From contig NZ_LWCS01000001.1 in assembly GCF_001650495.1 (NCBI RefSeq), positions 124,001-188,000 of the forward strand: DNA of 64,000 nucleotides, given 5' to 3'. The notes under the pieces were generated by a model. That model was not told the origin of the DNA. It saw only the letters and a program-made list of their open reading frames with translations, and ran no database searches. Of this stretch, positions 8,596 to 17,666 are shown piece after piece. Source of the stretch: Mycolicibacterium iranicum. GTDB taxonomy: Bacteria; Actinomycetota; Actinomycetes; Mycobacteriales; Mycobacteriaceae. Position 1 is the stretch's first letter; each line of letters begins with the position of its first letter. The translations under genes and the position numbers were made by a program.

Positions 8596-9204
8596 CTAGT
8601 TGAAGGGAGCCAAGACGTCGATCACGTCGATCAAGGTGGCCCGCGCCGTGGCTCGTGGCCCGTCGCCGTCGCCGACGAGTGCGGCGACCACCGCACCGTC
8701 GACCGCGCACACCAGTGCGGTGACAAGTTCTGCCCGCACCGAGCGTCCGGAACGTTCGACGACCTCGACGACGGCCTCGCTGCGTTGGCGCAGAATGCGG
8801 CGCTGGATGTCGCGCAGCCCGGGCTGACGGGCGCACGCAATGTAGCGCTCGTAGCGCGAGATCATCTGCTCGGTGACGCGTTCGGGGTTCTCCCCGACGA
8901 GCAGGTCCACGAGGATGTCGGCGGTGGATTCCGCCCCGCGGCGACGGCGCGACAGCGCCTCGACCCGGTGGTGGAGCTGTTCGCTCTCCCGGGTGCCGAC
9001 GTGTTCGACCGCCTTGGCGATCAGGTCGTCCAGCGAAGAAAAGTAGTACGTCGTCGACGCCAGGGGCAGTCCCGCTCTACGCGCGACCGCACGGTGCCGG
9101 ACCGCGTCGAATCCCCCTTCGCACAGAAGGTCGGCAGCAGCACTGACCAGCGCATACCTTCGACGTTCTCCCTTGGGAGTGACTGCTGCCGTCACCCCAT
9201 GCAT
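8596..9204 (-). CDS. TetR-family regulator, Rv0775-like
   Basis: A 202-residue DNA-binding regulator starting at the ATG at 9204; an in-frame start at 9255 would add 17 residues with no family support. The helix-turn-helix spans about residues 20-60 (ALVSAAADLLCEGGFDAVRH, AVARRAGLPLASTTYYFSSLDDL). The C-terminal ligand-binding half is all-alpha and specific to this group. It is read just upstream of the SDR and permease in the same direction and divergently from the esterase (105 nt gap), so it may control one or both. The ligand is unknown. Confidence 0.88.
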   Translation of the reverse strand: MHGVTAAVTPKGERRRYALVSAAADLLCEGGFDAVRHRAVARRAGLPLASTTYYFSSLDDLIAKAVEHVGTRESEQLHHRVEALSRRRRGAESTADILVDLLVGENPERVTEQMISRYERYIACARQPGLRDIQRRILRQRSEAVVEVVERSGRSVRAELVTALVCAVDGAVVAALVGDGDGPRATARATLIDVIDVLAPFN

Positions 9205-9308
9205 GGTGCCAGTCACGGCGTGTCGGCATCGGACTTTCGGCGAATCATCAGCCATTATTCGCCAGTCACGGCGGGTCGCACCGGCGAGTCCGATGCGATG
9301 CCAATGCG

Positions 9309-10169
9309 ATGATGACGCGCATGCCGACGTTCAACCGCAGAGAACTGCTCTCGCTCGGTCTGCGCGCATCCTTGGCGTCGGCCGCAGGAGCCGCCGGAAT
9401 GTCCGCGATGACCACCGCAGTGGCCTCAGCGGCACCACCGGCACCACCTTCATCGCCGGCGCCGACCTATCAGACCGGCGCATTCGCCTCCGCCGCCCGT
9501 GGGGGCGCCACCGTCAACTGGGCCATCGCCCGCCCGCCCGGCCTGACCGTGCCGCTGCGCCCGGTGATCCTGCTGCACGGCAAGGACTCCTCGGCCGGCA
9601 CCGTGATGTCGATGGGTGTGGAGCGGTTCCTCGCTGATGCAGTCACGGCGGGCCTGCCACCGTTCGCGATCGCGGCCGTCGACGGCGGCAACGGCTACTG
9701 GCATCGCCGCGCCTCGGGCGACGACTCGGGTGCGATGGTGCTCGACGAGTTCATTCCGCTGCTCGCAGAGCAGGGACTCGACACCTCACGGGTGGCGTTC
9801 CTCGGCTGGTCGATGGGCGGCTACGGCGCGATGCTGCTGGGTTCGCGACTCGGTGCGGCACGCACCGCGGCGATCTGCGCGGTGAGTCCTGCACTGTGGA
9901 CCTCGCCGGGGGCCGCGGCGCCGGGGGCGTTCGACGGCGCCGAGGACTACGAGGCCAACAGCGTGTGGGGCCTGCGGGCGCTCGACGGGATACCGCTGCG
10001 CATCGACTGTGGTTTCGACGACCCGTTCGCTTCGGCGACGGAGCAGTTCATCGCACAGCTCCCGGCTCCGCCTGCGGGCGGCTTCTCCCCCGGCGGCCAC
10101 AACGCAGCGTTCTGGTCCTCCCAGCTGACGCCCGAGCTGAGCTGGGTTGCGCCGCTGCTGACCGCTTAG
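9309..10169 (+). CDS. Exported alpha/beta-hydrolase esterase, Rv0774c-like
   Basis: A 286-residue hydrolase. The N-terminus has a twin-arginine pattern ([20 protein letters not shown]) and an alanine-rich signal ending near residue 43 (VASAAP), so Tat export is likely. The nucleophile elbow [11 protein letters not shown] (serine near residue 169), an oxyanion segment [10 protein letters not shown], an acid in DCGFDDPF and the histidine in [10 protein letters not shown] complete an esterase triad. M. tuberculosis Rv0774c is a characterised secreted esterase in the same position. It ends 4 nt inside the convergent purD gene (TTAG overlap). Confidence 0.88.
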   Translation: MMTRMPTFNRRELLSLGLRASLASAAGAAGMSAMTTAVASAAPPAPPSSPAPTYQTGAFASAARGGATVNWAIARPPGLTVPLRPVILLHGKDSSAGTVMSMGVERFLADAVTAGLPPFAIAAVDGGNGYWHRRASGDDSGAMVLDEFIPLLAEQGLDTSRVAFLGWSMGGYGAMLLGSRLGAARTAAICAVSPALWTSPGAAAPGAFDGAEDYEANSVWGLRALDGIPLRIDCGFDDPFASATEQFIAQLPAPPAGGFSPGGHNAAFWSSQLTPELSWVAPLLTA

Positions 10170-11440
10170 GGCTGGAGCGAAATCCGTCCTTCCGCCGCCG
10201 CCTGCCCGATGTCGTGGCGGAAGTGGCTGCCGGGCAACCGGATCGCGCCGATCGCGGCGTAGGCCGACTGGCGGGCCGACGTCAGGTCGTCACCGACGCC
10301 GACCACCGAAAGCACACGCCCGCCCGACGAGACGACGCTGCCGTCGTCGCGGCGTGCTGTCCCGGCGTGCAGGACCGAGGGGCCGTCCGCGCCGTGGATC
10401 ACGTCCCCGACGCGAGGACGGCCAGGATAGTTCTCAGCTGCGAGCACCACCGTCACGGCGGCGCCGTCTTTCCACTGCAGCGGCGGTTGGGACGCCAGCT
10501 CACCGGTGGCTGCGGCGCGTAACAGCTGTCCGAGCGGCGAGTCGAGCAGCGCCAGCACCGCCTGTGTCTCCGGATCGCCGAAGCGACAGTTGAATTCGAC
10601 GACGGCCGGGCCTTTCGACGTGATGGCCAGGCCGGCGTAGAGCAGGCCGGAGAAAGAGCTGCCACGCCGGACCAACTCCGCCGCAACGGGTTTCACGATC
10701 TCGTCGACGATGCGGGCGGTGACCTCGTCGGGAAGCCACGGCAGCGGGGTGTAGGCACCCATCCCGCCGGTGTTGGGGCCGGTGTCACCGTCACCGACCC
10801 GCTTGAAGTCCTGGGCGGGCAGCAGCGGCACGACGGTCTCGCCGTCGACCACACAGAACAGCGACACCTCGGGCCCGTCGAGGAAGGATTCCAGGAGCAC
10901 CGGATGGCCGGCGTCGAGCAGGCCCGCGGCATGCGCCCGGGCCACGTCGCGCTCGGACGTCACCACGACCCCCTTGCCCGCGGCCAGCCCGTCGTCCTTG
11001 ACCACCCACGCGGCCTGACCGGCCGGCGGGCCGAAGCGGTCCAGCGCGGTGTCGAGATTGGCAGGATTGTCGACGATCTCGCCGAACGCGGTACGCACAC
11101 CCGCGGTGGTCATGACGTCCTTGGCGAAGGACTTCGAACCCTCGATGCGCGCGGCGTCCCTGGTCGGACCGAAACACGGGATGCCCGCGGCCCGGACAAC
11201 GTCGGCGACACCGAGTACCAGTGGAACCTCCGGCCCGATGACGACGAGGTCGGCGCCGATGCGTTTCGCCAGCGCCGTGACGGCCTCGCCGGACGTGGCA
11301 TCGACATCGTATTGGTCGGCGATGGCGGCAGTGCCTGCGTTGCCCGGCGCTATCGACAGCGCGTCGACCTCCGGGTCTCGGCGCAGCGCAAGCAGCAGCG
11401 CGTGTTCACGGGCTCCGGATCCAACTACCAGGACGTGCAC
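10166..11440 (-). CDS. purD: Phosphoribosylamine-glycine ligase (GARS)
   Basis: ATP-grasp enzyme that joins glycine to phosphoribosylamine, the second step of purine synthesis. The 424-residue product starts at a GTG (11440) immediately before [18 protein letters not shown], the family N-terminal nucleotide-binding loop. Other signatures are [54 protein letters not shown] and [12 protein letters not shown]. An upstream in-frame extension to 11491 is not supported by the family. Divergent from the P450 pseudogene, with a 10-bp inverted repeat between them. Confidence 0.97.
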   Translation of the reverse strand: MHVLVVGSGAREHALLLALRRDPEVDALSIAPGNAGTAAIADQYDVDATSGEAVTALAKRIGADLVVIGPEVPLVLGVADVVRAAGIPCFGPTRDAARIEGSKSFAKDVMTTAGVRTAFGEIVDNPANLDTALDRFGPPAGQAAWVVKDDGLAAGKGVVVTSERDVARAHAAGLLDAGHPVLLESFLDGPEVSLFCVVDGETVVPLLPAQDFKRVGDGDTGPNTGGMGAYTPLPWLPDEVTARIVDEIVKPVAAELVRRGSSFSGLLYAGLAITSKGPAVVEFNCRFGDPETQAVLALLDSPLGQLLRAAATGELASQPPLQWKDGAAVTVVLAAENYPGRPRVGDVIHGADGPSVLHAGTARRDDGSVVSSGGRVLSVVGVGDDLTSARQSAYAAIGAIRLPGSHFRHDIGQAAAEGRISLQP

Positions 11441-11484
11441 AGATGCCCACCCTAGTGGTTTGCGCCGGGCAAAACCCATCCTGC

Positions 11485-11518
11485 TGGCCATACAATTTGA
11501 CCTGTGAGTGTATGGTCA
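11485..11518. promoter_or_regulatory. Candidate operator: 10-bp inverted repeat between purD and the P450
   Basis: TGGCCATACA (11485-11494) and TGTATGGTCA (11509-11518) are reverse complements except for one base, with a 14-nt spacer. The site is 38 nt upstream of the P450 start and 45 nt upstream of purD. The TetR gene at 12812, downstream of the P450, is the natural candidate to bind it. This is inference from placement; the spacing is long for a single TetR dimer site. Confidence 0.45.
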
Positions 11519-11555
11519 GAGGAAAGTGCCGTACGTCACACAGGAGTGAAGCCCG

Positions 11556-12781
11556 ATGACCGCCACCTGCCCCTTCCTGCCACCCGGATACGACTTCACC
11601 GACCCTGATGTCCTGCTCAAGGGCATCCCCGTCACGGAGTTCGCGGAGCTCCGTAAGACCGCACCTGTCTGGTGGAATGCGCAGGAGGAGTCGATCTTCG
11701 GCGACGGTGGCTACTGGGTGATCTCCCGCCACGAGGACATCAAGACGATCTCGCGCAACAACGCGCTGTGGTCGACGAACGCGAAGGGCGCGGTGATGCG
11801 GCTGCCCGACGGCGTGACGGCCGAAAAGCTCGACCTGACCAAGGCGCTGCTGATCAACCACGACGCACCTGAGCACACCCGGCTGCGCAAGATCGTGTCC
11901 CGGCTGTTCACTCCGCGCGCGATCGCGGGGATGGAGCACAAGCTCGCCACGTCCGCCCGCGAGATCGTGCGCCGGGCTGCCGACAAGAACACCGGCAACT
12001 TCGTCGACGACGTCGCTACCCTGCTTCCCCTGCAGGCCATCGCCGATCTGATCGGGGTGCCGGAAGCCGATCGCGAGCGACTCTTCCACTGGACCAACGC
12101 GATCATGAACACCGACGACCCGGACTTCGACTCCGATCCGACAACGGCCAATGCCGAGTTGATGGGCTACGCCTACACCATGGCCGAGGAGCGCCGCCGC
12201 TGCCCGGCCGACGACATCGTCACAAAGCTGATCGAGGCCGATATCGACGGAGACTCCCTGGGCGAGGTCGAGTTCGCCTTCTTCGTGATCCTGCTGGCCG
12301 TGGCAGGAAACGAGACCACTCGCAACGCGATGACCCACGGCATGAACGCATTCTTGGAAAATCCCGACCAGTGGGAGCTGTTCAAACGCGAACGGCCCGA
12401 GACGGCCATCGACGAGATCATCCGCTGGGCCACCCCCGTGCACTGTTTCAGCGGACGGCCCTCACCGACGTCGAGGTCGGCGGCGTGACAGTCGCCAAGG
12501 GGCAGCGGGTGGGGCTGTTCTACAGCTCAGCGAACTTCGACGACGACGTGTTCGAGCAGCCCTTCAGGTTCGACGTTCGGCGGAACCCCAATCCACACTT
12601 GGCTTTCGGAGGCAACGGCGCCCACTACTGCATCGGCGCGAACCTCGCGCGCATGGAAATCAAGCTGATGTTCAACGAGATCGCCGACCAGACTCCCGAC
12701 ATCTCCAAGCTGGCCGAGCCGCAGCGGCTGCGCTCGGGGTGGATCAACGGCGTCAAGGACCTGCAGGTCGCCTACAGGTAG
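11556..12781 (+). pseudogene. Cytochrome P450, CYP125-like, broken by a 1-nt deletion
   Basis: The first part encodes CYP125-type sequence (PPGYDFTDPDVLLKGIPV, HDAPEHTRLRKIVSRLFTPR, I-helix LLAVAGNETTRNAMTHGM, IDEIIRWATP). After HCF, near 12449, the frame shifts and ends at 12488. The rest of the protein continues in the next frame: QRTALTDVEVGGVTVAKGQR, then the haem loop AFGGNGAHYCIGANLARME and a stop at 12781. Adding one C after 12449 restores FQRTAL, the family-conserved sequence, and gives 408 residues. So the gene is either a recent pseudogene or carries a sequencing error. Known CYP125 enzymes oxidise the sterol side chain at C26/C27. Confidence 0.85.
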
Positions 12782-12811
12782 TCCGCCGACACGGTGGCCT
12801 AGAGTGCCCTC

Positions 12812-13405
12812 GTGCGCACCCACGGTTGGTCCGGGGCCAAACCGGCCTCCGACGATGAGGCTGTCGCCCGCATCCTCGAAGCGGCCGGCAAAGCCATCGA
12901 GGAACGCGGAACCGATTTCAGCATCTCGGACGTGGCGCGCACCGTCGGCGTCACCCGGCAAACGGTCTATCGATACTTTTCCAGCACCGAAGCGCTGCTG
13001 GTCGCGGCCGCCGTACACGCCGTCGACGGCTTCCTTGAGCGTCTGACCGCCCACATGGCCGGAGTCACCGACCCCGCCGAGGCTGTCACCGAGGCGGTGG
13101 CCACGGCGCTGGAGTGGTTGCCGCGCGAGAAGTACATCGGGCTGATGATGGTGCCCGGCGGCTCGAAGCACGTGCAGTCCGTCACCTCCGACGTCGCGCT
13201 GAACTTCGCACGGGACATGGTCGGCCGCCTCGATGTCGACTGGGATGCGGCAGGTTTCGACGAAGCCGAACTGGGCCAGCTCGCCGAGCATCTGCTCCGG
13301 ATCATCCAGTCGTTCGTCATCGATCCCGGACGGCCGCCGCGCGCCGGTGACGAGTTGCGTACCTACCTGCGCCGCTGGGTCGGTGGTGCCGTCTCCACCC
13401 GCTGA
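12812..13405 (+). CDS. TetR-family regulator
   Basis: A 197-residue protein starting at a GTG (12812), 30 nt after the P450 stop. The helix-turn-helix is clear: VARILEAAGKAIEERGTDFS, then ISDVARTVGVTRQTVYRYFS and STEALLVAAAVHAV. The C-terminal domain has no recognised ligand pocket. Its co-direction and closeness to the P450 suggest that it regulates that gene. The P450-TetR pair is absent at this place in the M. tuberculosis order, so both may have been gained together. Confidence 0.9.
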   Translation: MRTHGWSGAKPASDDEAVARILEAAGKAIEERGTDFSISDVARTVGVTRQTVYRYFSSTEALLVAAAVHAVDGFLERLTAHMAGVTDPAEAVTEAVATALEWLPREKYIGLMMVPGGSKHVQSVTSDVALNFARDMVGRLDVDWDAAGFDEAELGQLAEHLLRIIQSFVIDPGRPPRAGDELRTYLRRWVGGAVSTR

Positions 13406-13448
13406 ATTGTTGCACGGGGGTGGCCCCGCACGGCTTTACAGTGGACGG

Positions 13449-14672
13449 GTGAGTGTGCTGGGCGGCTTCCTTTCCACGTGGACGCAGGCCCGCACCACCT
13501 TCGGTGAAGGAGTGCCCGAGCCGGGTGCCACGTTCGACAACAGTGCCGCGCTGCAGCAACTGGAAACCGACACCAGGGCCGCCGCACCAGCCTCTATCTG
13601 GAGCGGTGCCGCCGCCGATGCATACGACGCAAAGAACGCCGAACAGGTCCGGACGTTGTCCCGCATGGCCGAACTCGATCAGAACATCGGCCTCGAGGTC
13701 GACCGATCTGCCGCAGTGGTCGCTCACGGGCGCCACCAGCTCGACTCGGTCAAGGACTGGGTGCTGGCGGCGGCCGGCTCGGTTCCGAAAGGTCCAGCGG
13801 GCGAACAGATGATGATCCCGATCGTCGCGAAAGGCTGCTCGGATGTCACCGACATCGTGACGACGTCCAACGGCGAGCTGGCCACTATCGCGGGACGGAT
13901 AAGCAAGCTCGGCGCCGAATATCGGACGCTCAGCGGGGGCGAGAAGCAGCCCGAGGGGACCGACGCGCTCGGGTGGTGGAAGCAGGGCGAACCGCCGCCG
14001 GTGGACCCGCTCGAGGAGATCCTGCGCAAGTATCAGGTGGAGGAAGACCCCGACGGCACCCGCGAGTGGGAGCCGCCGTGGCCGTTGAACATGATGACCG
14101 ACCCCAAGCACATCACCGCGGCGGAGGCGCGCATCCTCGACGAGCTGTCACCGCTGGAGATGCGGGACATGGACCAGATCAAGGAGGCCGCCGAGGTCGA
14201 GGCCAAGGTCCGCTTCCCGCCGCAGAACGGCGTCAACGACACCGCCGACAATCACACCGACGCATTCCGGCACACCTACTGGAACGCGTTGATGACACAG
14301 CGTTTCGGCGAGCAGTGGACCCGCGACTTCGCCACAGCCCACGAAAGACTGCCGAACAATCCCTCGACCGCGGAGGCAATGGATCTCTACAACAACGAGG
14401 TGGGACGCGCGATCGCGGTCGCCAACCCCGATGCGAGCCCCGAGCAACTAGCCGATCTCGTCGAGCAGGCGGTCGACGCCGGGGACACGGTGGTGATCGC
14501 ACCCGGCGGTGAACGGCTCGCCTGGAGCGACACCATCGCCCTCGGCGAGGCCGGAACTACGACGGCCGCAACGGTTCCGGGGCTGCCCCCGATGCCGACC
14601 GGCGCCGGTCCGGGCGGAATCTACGACCCAGGCCGGCCGGGCGGCTATGGGACGTCGGCGGGAGGATACTGA
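13449..14672 (+). CDS. ESX (type VII) effector of the EspA/EspE type with a C-terminal toxin-like domain
   Basis: A 407-residue protein from the GTG at 13449. Residues about 1-165 are all-helical with a WxG turn (WSGAAADAY, residues 51-59) and resemble the EspA/EspE family of type VII substrates. A Pro/Glu-rich linker follows (about 165-215). Residues about 255-360 hold a compact domain with DNHTDAFRHTYWNALMTQRF (268-287), TAHER (296-300) and MDLYNNEVGRAIA (311-323). This is the pattern of the DUF6973-like domain found at the ends of many polymorphic toxins. The conserved His/Asp/Arg/Glu cluster suggests an enzyme. The tail is Gly/Pro-rich. The toxin assignment is inference. A lipoprotein gene starts 2 nt after the stop. 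Confidence 0.75.
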   Translation: MSVLGGFLSTWTQARTTFGEGVPEPGATFDNSAALQQLETDTRAAAPASIWSGAAADAYDAKNAEQVRTLSRMAELDQNIGLEVDRSAAVVAHGRHQLDSVKDWVLAAAGSVPKGPAGEQMMIPIVAKGCSDVTDIVTTSNGELATIAGRISKLGAEYRTLSGGEKQPEGTDALGWWKQGEPPPVDPLEEILRKYQVEEDPDGTREWEPPWPLNMMTDPKHITAAEARILDELSPLEMRDMDQIKEAAEVEAKVRFPPQNGVNDTADNHTDAFRHTYWNALMTQRFGEQWTRDFATAHERLPNNPSTAEAMDLYNNEVGRAIAVANPDASPEQLADLVEQAVDAGDTVVIAPGGERLAWSDTIALGEAGTTTAATVPGLPPMPTGAGPGGIYDPGRPGGYGTSAGGY

Positions 14673-14674
14673 GA

Positions 14675-15106
14675 ATGCTCTGTCGCATGTTCTGCGTACT
14701 GCTGGCAATACTTGCGGCCACCGGCTGCACCGTCTTCAGGGGATCGATGGACATCGACTACAACGACCAAGCGCTCAACGACGGGCTCGACAGCGTCCTC
14801 GAGACCGGAAAGCCCGCGCCACTGCGCGATTTCACCTCGTGGGAGTGGGACGAGGTCCACCTGTTCAACGAACACACCCCGCGTGAATTCATCGAGCAGA
14901 CGGTCGGCGCGCCCGTCATCAAAGGCAGGTACTACGGCTCCAAAGCGAGCCTGCTCGTCTTCGAGAAGGACGGGGCGCCCGTCAAGGCCACGGGTATCAG
15001 CGGTGACTATCTCCGCGGGGCCAACCACGAGGTGACCTGGAACTCCGAGGTCATTGCCCGCCCTCTGGGCAAGGGCTTCGTCGAGCTCACCCTCCCGGCG
15101 AACTAG
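14675..15106 (+). CDS. Small lipoprotein coupled to the ESX effector, possible immunity protein
   Basis: A 143-residue protein with a short hydrophobic signal (FCVLLAILAATGC) and a lipobox cysteine at residue 18, predicting a lipid-anchored extracytoplasmic protein. The mature part is Asp/Glu-rich (DYNDQALNDGLDSVLETG, LRDFTSWEWDEVHLFNEHTP) and beta-strand-like at the end. No family was recognised. The ATG lies 2 nt after the stop of the effector gene, so the pair is almost certainly co-translated. A lipoprotein next to a type VII toxin-like gene is a known layout for immunity, but that role is inferred. It shares CTAG with the convergent gene. Confidence 0.75.
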   Translation: MLCRMFCVLLAILAATGCTVFRGSMDIDYNDQALNDGLDSVLETGKPAPLRDFTSWEWDEVHLFNEHTPREFIEQTVGAPVIKGRYYGSKASLLVFEKDGAPVKATGISGDYLRGANHEVTWNSEVIARPLGKGFVELTLPAN

Positions 15107-16329
15107 ACCACCGTCAGCGGCAGAGACTTCCGCTCCTCGAACACCCACGAGGCGCCGCCACTGAACTCGCAGACCTCGACCTCGGGCTGCTTCTTCGCTG
15201 CGGTGTCGGTCTCGATGATCCGGACGGTCCAGTCAGATTCCGTACCAGAGGCTTCGGCGCGCAGATGCGGATCCACCGCGTAGACGATGGCCTGCAGCGG
15301 CGCGTCGGACACCGGCGACACCAGCGAGATCCAGGAGCCGTCCTCGAAGGCAGGGGATCTGCGCACATGGACGAAGTCAGGGTCGACATCGGCCGACACG
15401 TAGGCCGCCGGGTTCAGCAGCGGGTGCAGCTCCAGGACCCGAAGCGCGCCCTTGGCGTCGTTGCTCAGCTTGAGTGCCTTGTGGATTCGCTCGGCAGCCA
15501 CCCCGGCAATGCCGATCAGCTGCTTGGTGCGGATCGAGCGGGCCAGTGCCGCATCGTCTTTGGCCCGTTTCCCGACTGCGATGGTGAAGGACTTCACCAG
15601 AAGATGCATCTGCAGACACACCTCGTCGGCGATCCGGACGAGCGCCGAATGCGAGAAGGCGGCGAAATCGACGTCAGCAAGCAGCGGACCCGAATAGTCC
15701 GCGTTTCCTTCGTCGTTCGGGTCGATCGGATCGAGCTCGCACGAATAGGCATGGGTGGCGCCGACGATGTCCAGCTCGGGGATGAACGGAACGTCCGGAT
15801 GGGACTCGTCGATGATGACGGTCCATGCGCAATGCGGATGACGGTCCGACGGCGTGCGTGGTGGGCGGTGGATCGGACGCACCTGCGCCTTCGGATTGGT
15901 GGCCAACGCCGTGGCGTCGAACGTGGGGTCCTCGATGTCGTGGCACATGCCTTTGACGTAATCCTCGCCCATCGGCTCGACGTCGAGCAGCGCGCCACAG
16001 TGATCGAGGTAGAACTCGCCGCGCCAGCGGTCGTGCACGATGTAGCGGAAGTCCATGAATTGCGGCGGCGCACCGATATCAAGCTGCAGCCCCTTGAACA
16101 GCGTGAAGATGTCGACGCCTTCGTAGTTGAGCGCCTTCTGCATCCGCTTCGTATACAGCGGGCTCGACGCGGCCCACTCTTCGATGGCGATCTGCAGCAT
16201 CTCCTCACGACCGAATGACGAGATACACCAGGCCATTCCGGAACGATCGATGAGTTGTCCGATGAGCAGCAGCTCCGGCACGAGCGTGGCCAGCTCGTCG
16301 CGAGTGAGTGCCGCGTATCTACTCGTCAT
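15103..16329 (-). CDS. Conserved hypothetical protein, 408 residues
   Basis: No family was recognised. The protein starts MTSRYAALTRDELATLVPEL and is cytosolic, with no signal or membrane segment. It is rich in His, Asp and aromatic residues in the middle (DFRYIVHDRWRGEFYLDHCG, GEDYVKGMCHDIEDPTFDAT), which could be a metal or substrate site. The ATG start overlaps the stop of the carboxymuconolactone-decarboxylase-like gene by 11 nt, making it the last gene of the aldA operon by layout. That coupling suggests a role in the same breakdown pathway. Confidence 0.8.
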   Translation of the reverse strand: MTSRYAALTRDELATLVPELLLIGQLIDRSGMAWCISSFGREEMLQIAIEEWAASSPLYTKRMQKALNYEGVDIFTLFKGLQLDIGAPPQFMDFRYIVHDRWRGEFYLDHCGALLDVEPMGEDYVKGMCHDIEDPTFDATALATNPKAQVRPIHRPPRTPSDRHPHCAWTVIIDESHPDVPFIPELDIVGATHAYSCELDPIDPNDEGNADYSGPLLADVDFAAFSHSALVRIADEVCLQMHLLVKSFTIAVGKRAKDDAALARSIRTKQLIGIAGVAAERIHKALKLSNDAKGALRVLELHPLLNPAAYVSADVDPDFVHVRRSPAFEDGSWISLVSPVSDAPLQAIVYAVDPHLRAEASGTESDWTVRIIETDTAAKKQPEVEVCEFSGGASWVFEERKSLPLTVV

Positions 16330-16762
16330 GAACCGAGCCCCCGGAATGCATCTGCACCGCGGCGTTGACGTTTGCTTTCTTGTCCTCTCCTTCGCCCCGC
16401 TCGGCGGCCTTCTTGCGTTTCCTGACGACCTTGCTCACCGCACCGTCGAACTTGGAGCCGAGGGGGAACCCGAGGTATTGCGTCAGGAAGACCGCCATCT
16501 CCTTGAGCTCGTCGCCGGTCATCTCGTCGTTGTGCAGCGCCGCGTTGGCCTGGATCTCGGCGAGGGCATCGTTGCCGAGCGCGGCCACTGCGGTGAGCGT
16601 CATGATGCGCTTGTCGCGCATCGACAACCCGGGCCTGGTCCAGATGGTGCCGAAGAGGTGATCGACGGTGAGGTCGAAGAACGGGTCGCCCTCGACGTTG
16701 GGCATCTCCCAGCCGTAGACCTCGTTCATCTTCTCCAGGCCCTTGCGGCGCAGCTCATCCAT
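16319..16762 (-). CDS. Carboxymuconolactone decarboxylase family protein, Rv0771-like
   Basis: A 147-residue all-helical protein from the ATG at 16762. The middle carries LSMRDKRIMTLTAVAALGND followed by EIQANAALHNDEMTGDELKE, where a histidine sits in the place of the family's usual proton-relay residues; there is no CxxC, so it is not an AhpD-type peroxidase. The Lys/Arg-rich tail is poorly conserved. It overlaps both neighbours (8 nt with the upstream dehydrogenase, 11 nt with the downstream unknown gene). The actual substrate is unknown; in M. tuberculosis the orthologous gene has the same position. Confidence 0.88.
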   Translation of the reverse strand: MDELRRKGLEKMNEVYGWEMPNVEGDPFFDLTVDHLFGTIWTRPGLSMRDKRIMTLTAVAALGNDALAEIQANAALHNDEMTGDELKEMAVFLTQYLGFPLGSKFDGAVSKVVRKRKKAAERGEGEDKKANVNAAVQMHSGGSVHDE

Positions 16763-17666
16763 CGTTGACCACTCCTTCTGTCGTCGACGTCGTGTGGGGC
16801 ACACCGAGCCCGGCGGCCAGGTCGCGCAGCGCAATCTCGGCCAGGGGCAGTTCCACCCCGGTGGCCGCGCCGAGGCGTAGTGCCAACTTCAGGTCCTTCT
16901 CGGCCAGCCCGCGGGTGTGGACGAACATGTCGTACAGGAAATGATCCGGTGCCAGGGGTTTGGTGTCGTCGCGGGCCATGATCGCACCGGGCCCGCCGCT
17001 CTGCGCATCGCTGTGCCGCACCACTCTGCCGAGCTTCTGCAGGTCGATGCCGGACGCCTCGGCCAGCCTCGACGCCTCGCAAGCCGCCGTGAACCCGATG
17101 AACGTCAGCATGTTGCGGGCGATCTTCATCTTGGTCCCCGCGCCGGGCTCTCCCGCCCGCACCACCATCGACGCCCACTTCTTGAAGACGGGTTTCACCC
17201 TGTCGTAGGCATGCTGGCTCGCGCCGACCATCACCGCCAGCTCGCCCTTCTCCGCGGCACCGGCGCCGCCGCTGACCGGCGCGTCGACGATGTGAATGCC
17301 TTTCGGCGCCAGCTGTTCTGCAAGTTCAGCGGCGGTCCCGGGCTCGATGGTCGAGTGGATCGCGATGACGGTGCCCTCGAGCGCGTGCGCGGCCAGCTCC
17401 CCTACCACGTCACGCACCTGCTCGTCGTTGAGCACGGTGACGCTGATGACGTCGGCCGCGGCGACATCAGCGACATTGTCCGCCCGCGTCGCGCCCAGCT
17501 CGGCCAGCGGGGTCATCGCCTCGGTGCGGACGTCGAACACGATGAGGCCGCCCGGCCAGTCGACGAGCCGCTTCGCCATCGGCGCGCCCTGATTGCCCAG
17601 CCCGATGTACCCGAGCTTGAGGTCGGCACCGGGCTGTTCTTCGCGCGAGGGCTCGCCGGTGCTCAT
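16755..17666 (-). CDS. 3-hydroxyisobutyrate dehydrogenase family oxidoreductase, Rv0770-like
   Basis: A 303-residue NAD(P)-binding beta-hydroxyacid dehydrogenase. The N-terminal Rossmann motif is LGYIGLGNQGAPMAKRLVDW, the substrate signature is VDAPVSGGAGAAEKGELAVM, and the catalytic lysine is in KMKIARNMLTF. It would oxidise a 3-hydroxy acid to its semialdehyde, which fits the aldehyde dehydrogenase in the same operon. The ATG at 17666 overlaps the SDR stop (ATGA). Its stop overlaps the next gene's start (ATGGATGA). Confidence 0.9.
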   Translation of the reverse strand: MSTGEPSREEQPGADLKLGYIGLGNQGAPMAKRLVDWPGGLIVFDVRTEAMTPLAELGATRADNVADVAAADVISVTVLNDEQVRDVVGELAAHALEGTVIAIHSTIEPGTAAELAEQLAPKGIHIVDAPVSGGAGAAEKGELAVMVGASQHAYDRVKPVFKKWASMVVRAGEPGAGTKMKIARNMLTFIGFTAACEASRLAEASGIDLQKLGRVVRHSDAQSGGPGAIMARDDTKPLAPDHFLYDMFVHTRGLAEKDLKLALRLGAATGVELPLAEIALRDLAAGLGVPHTTSTTEGVVNDG

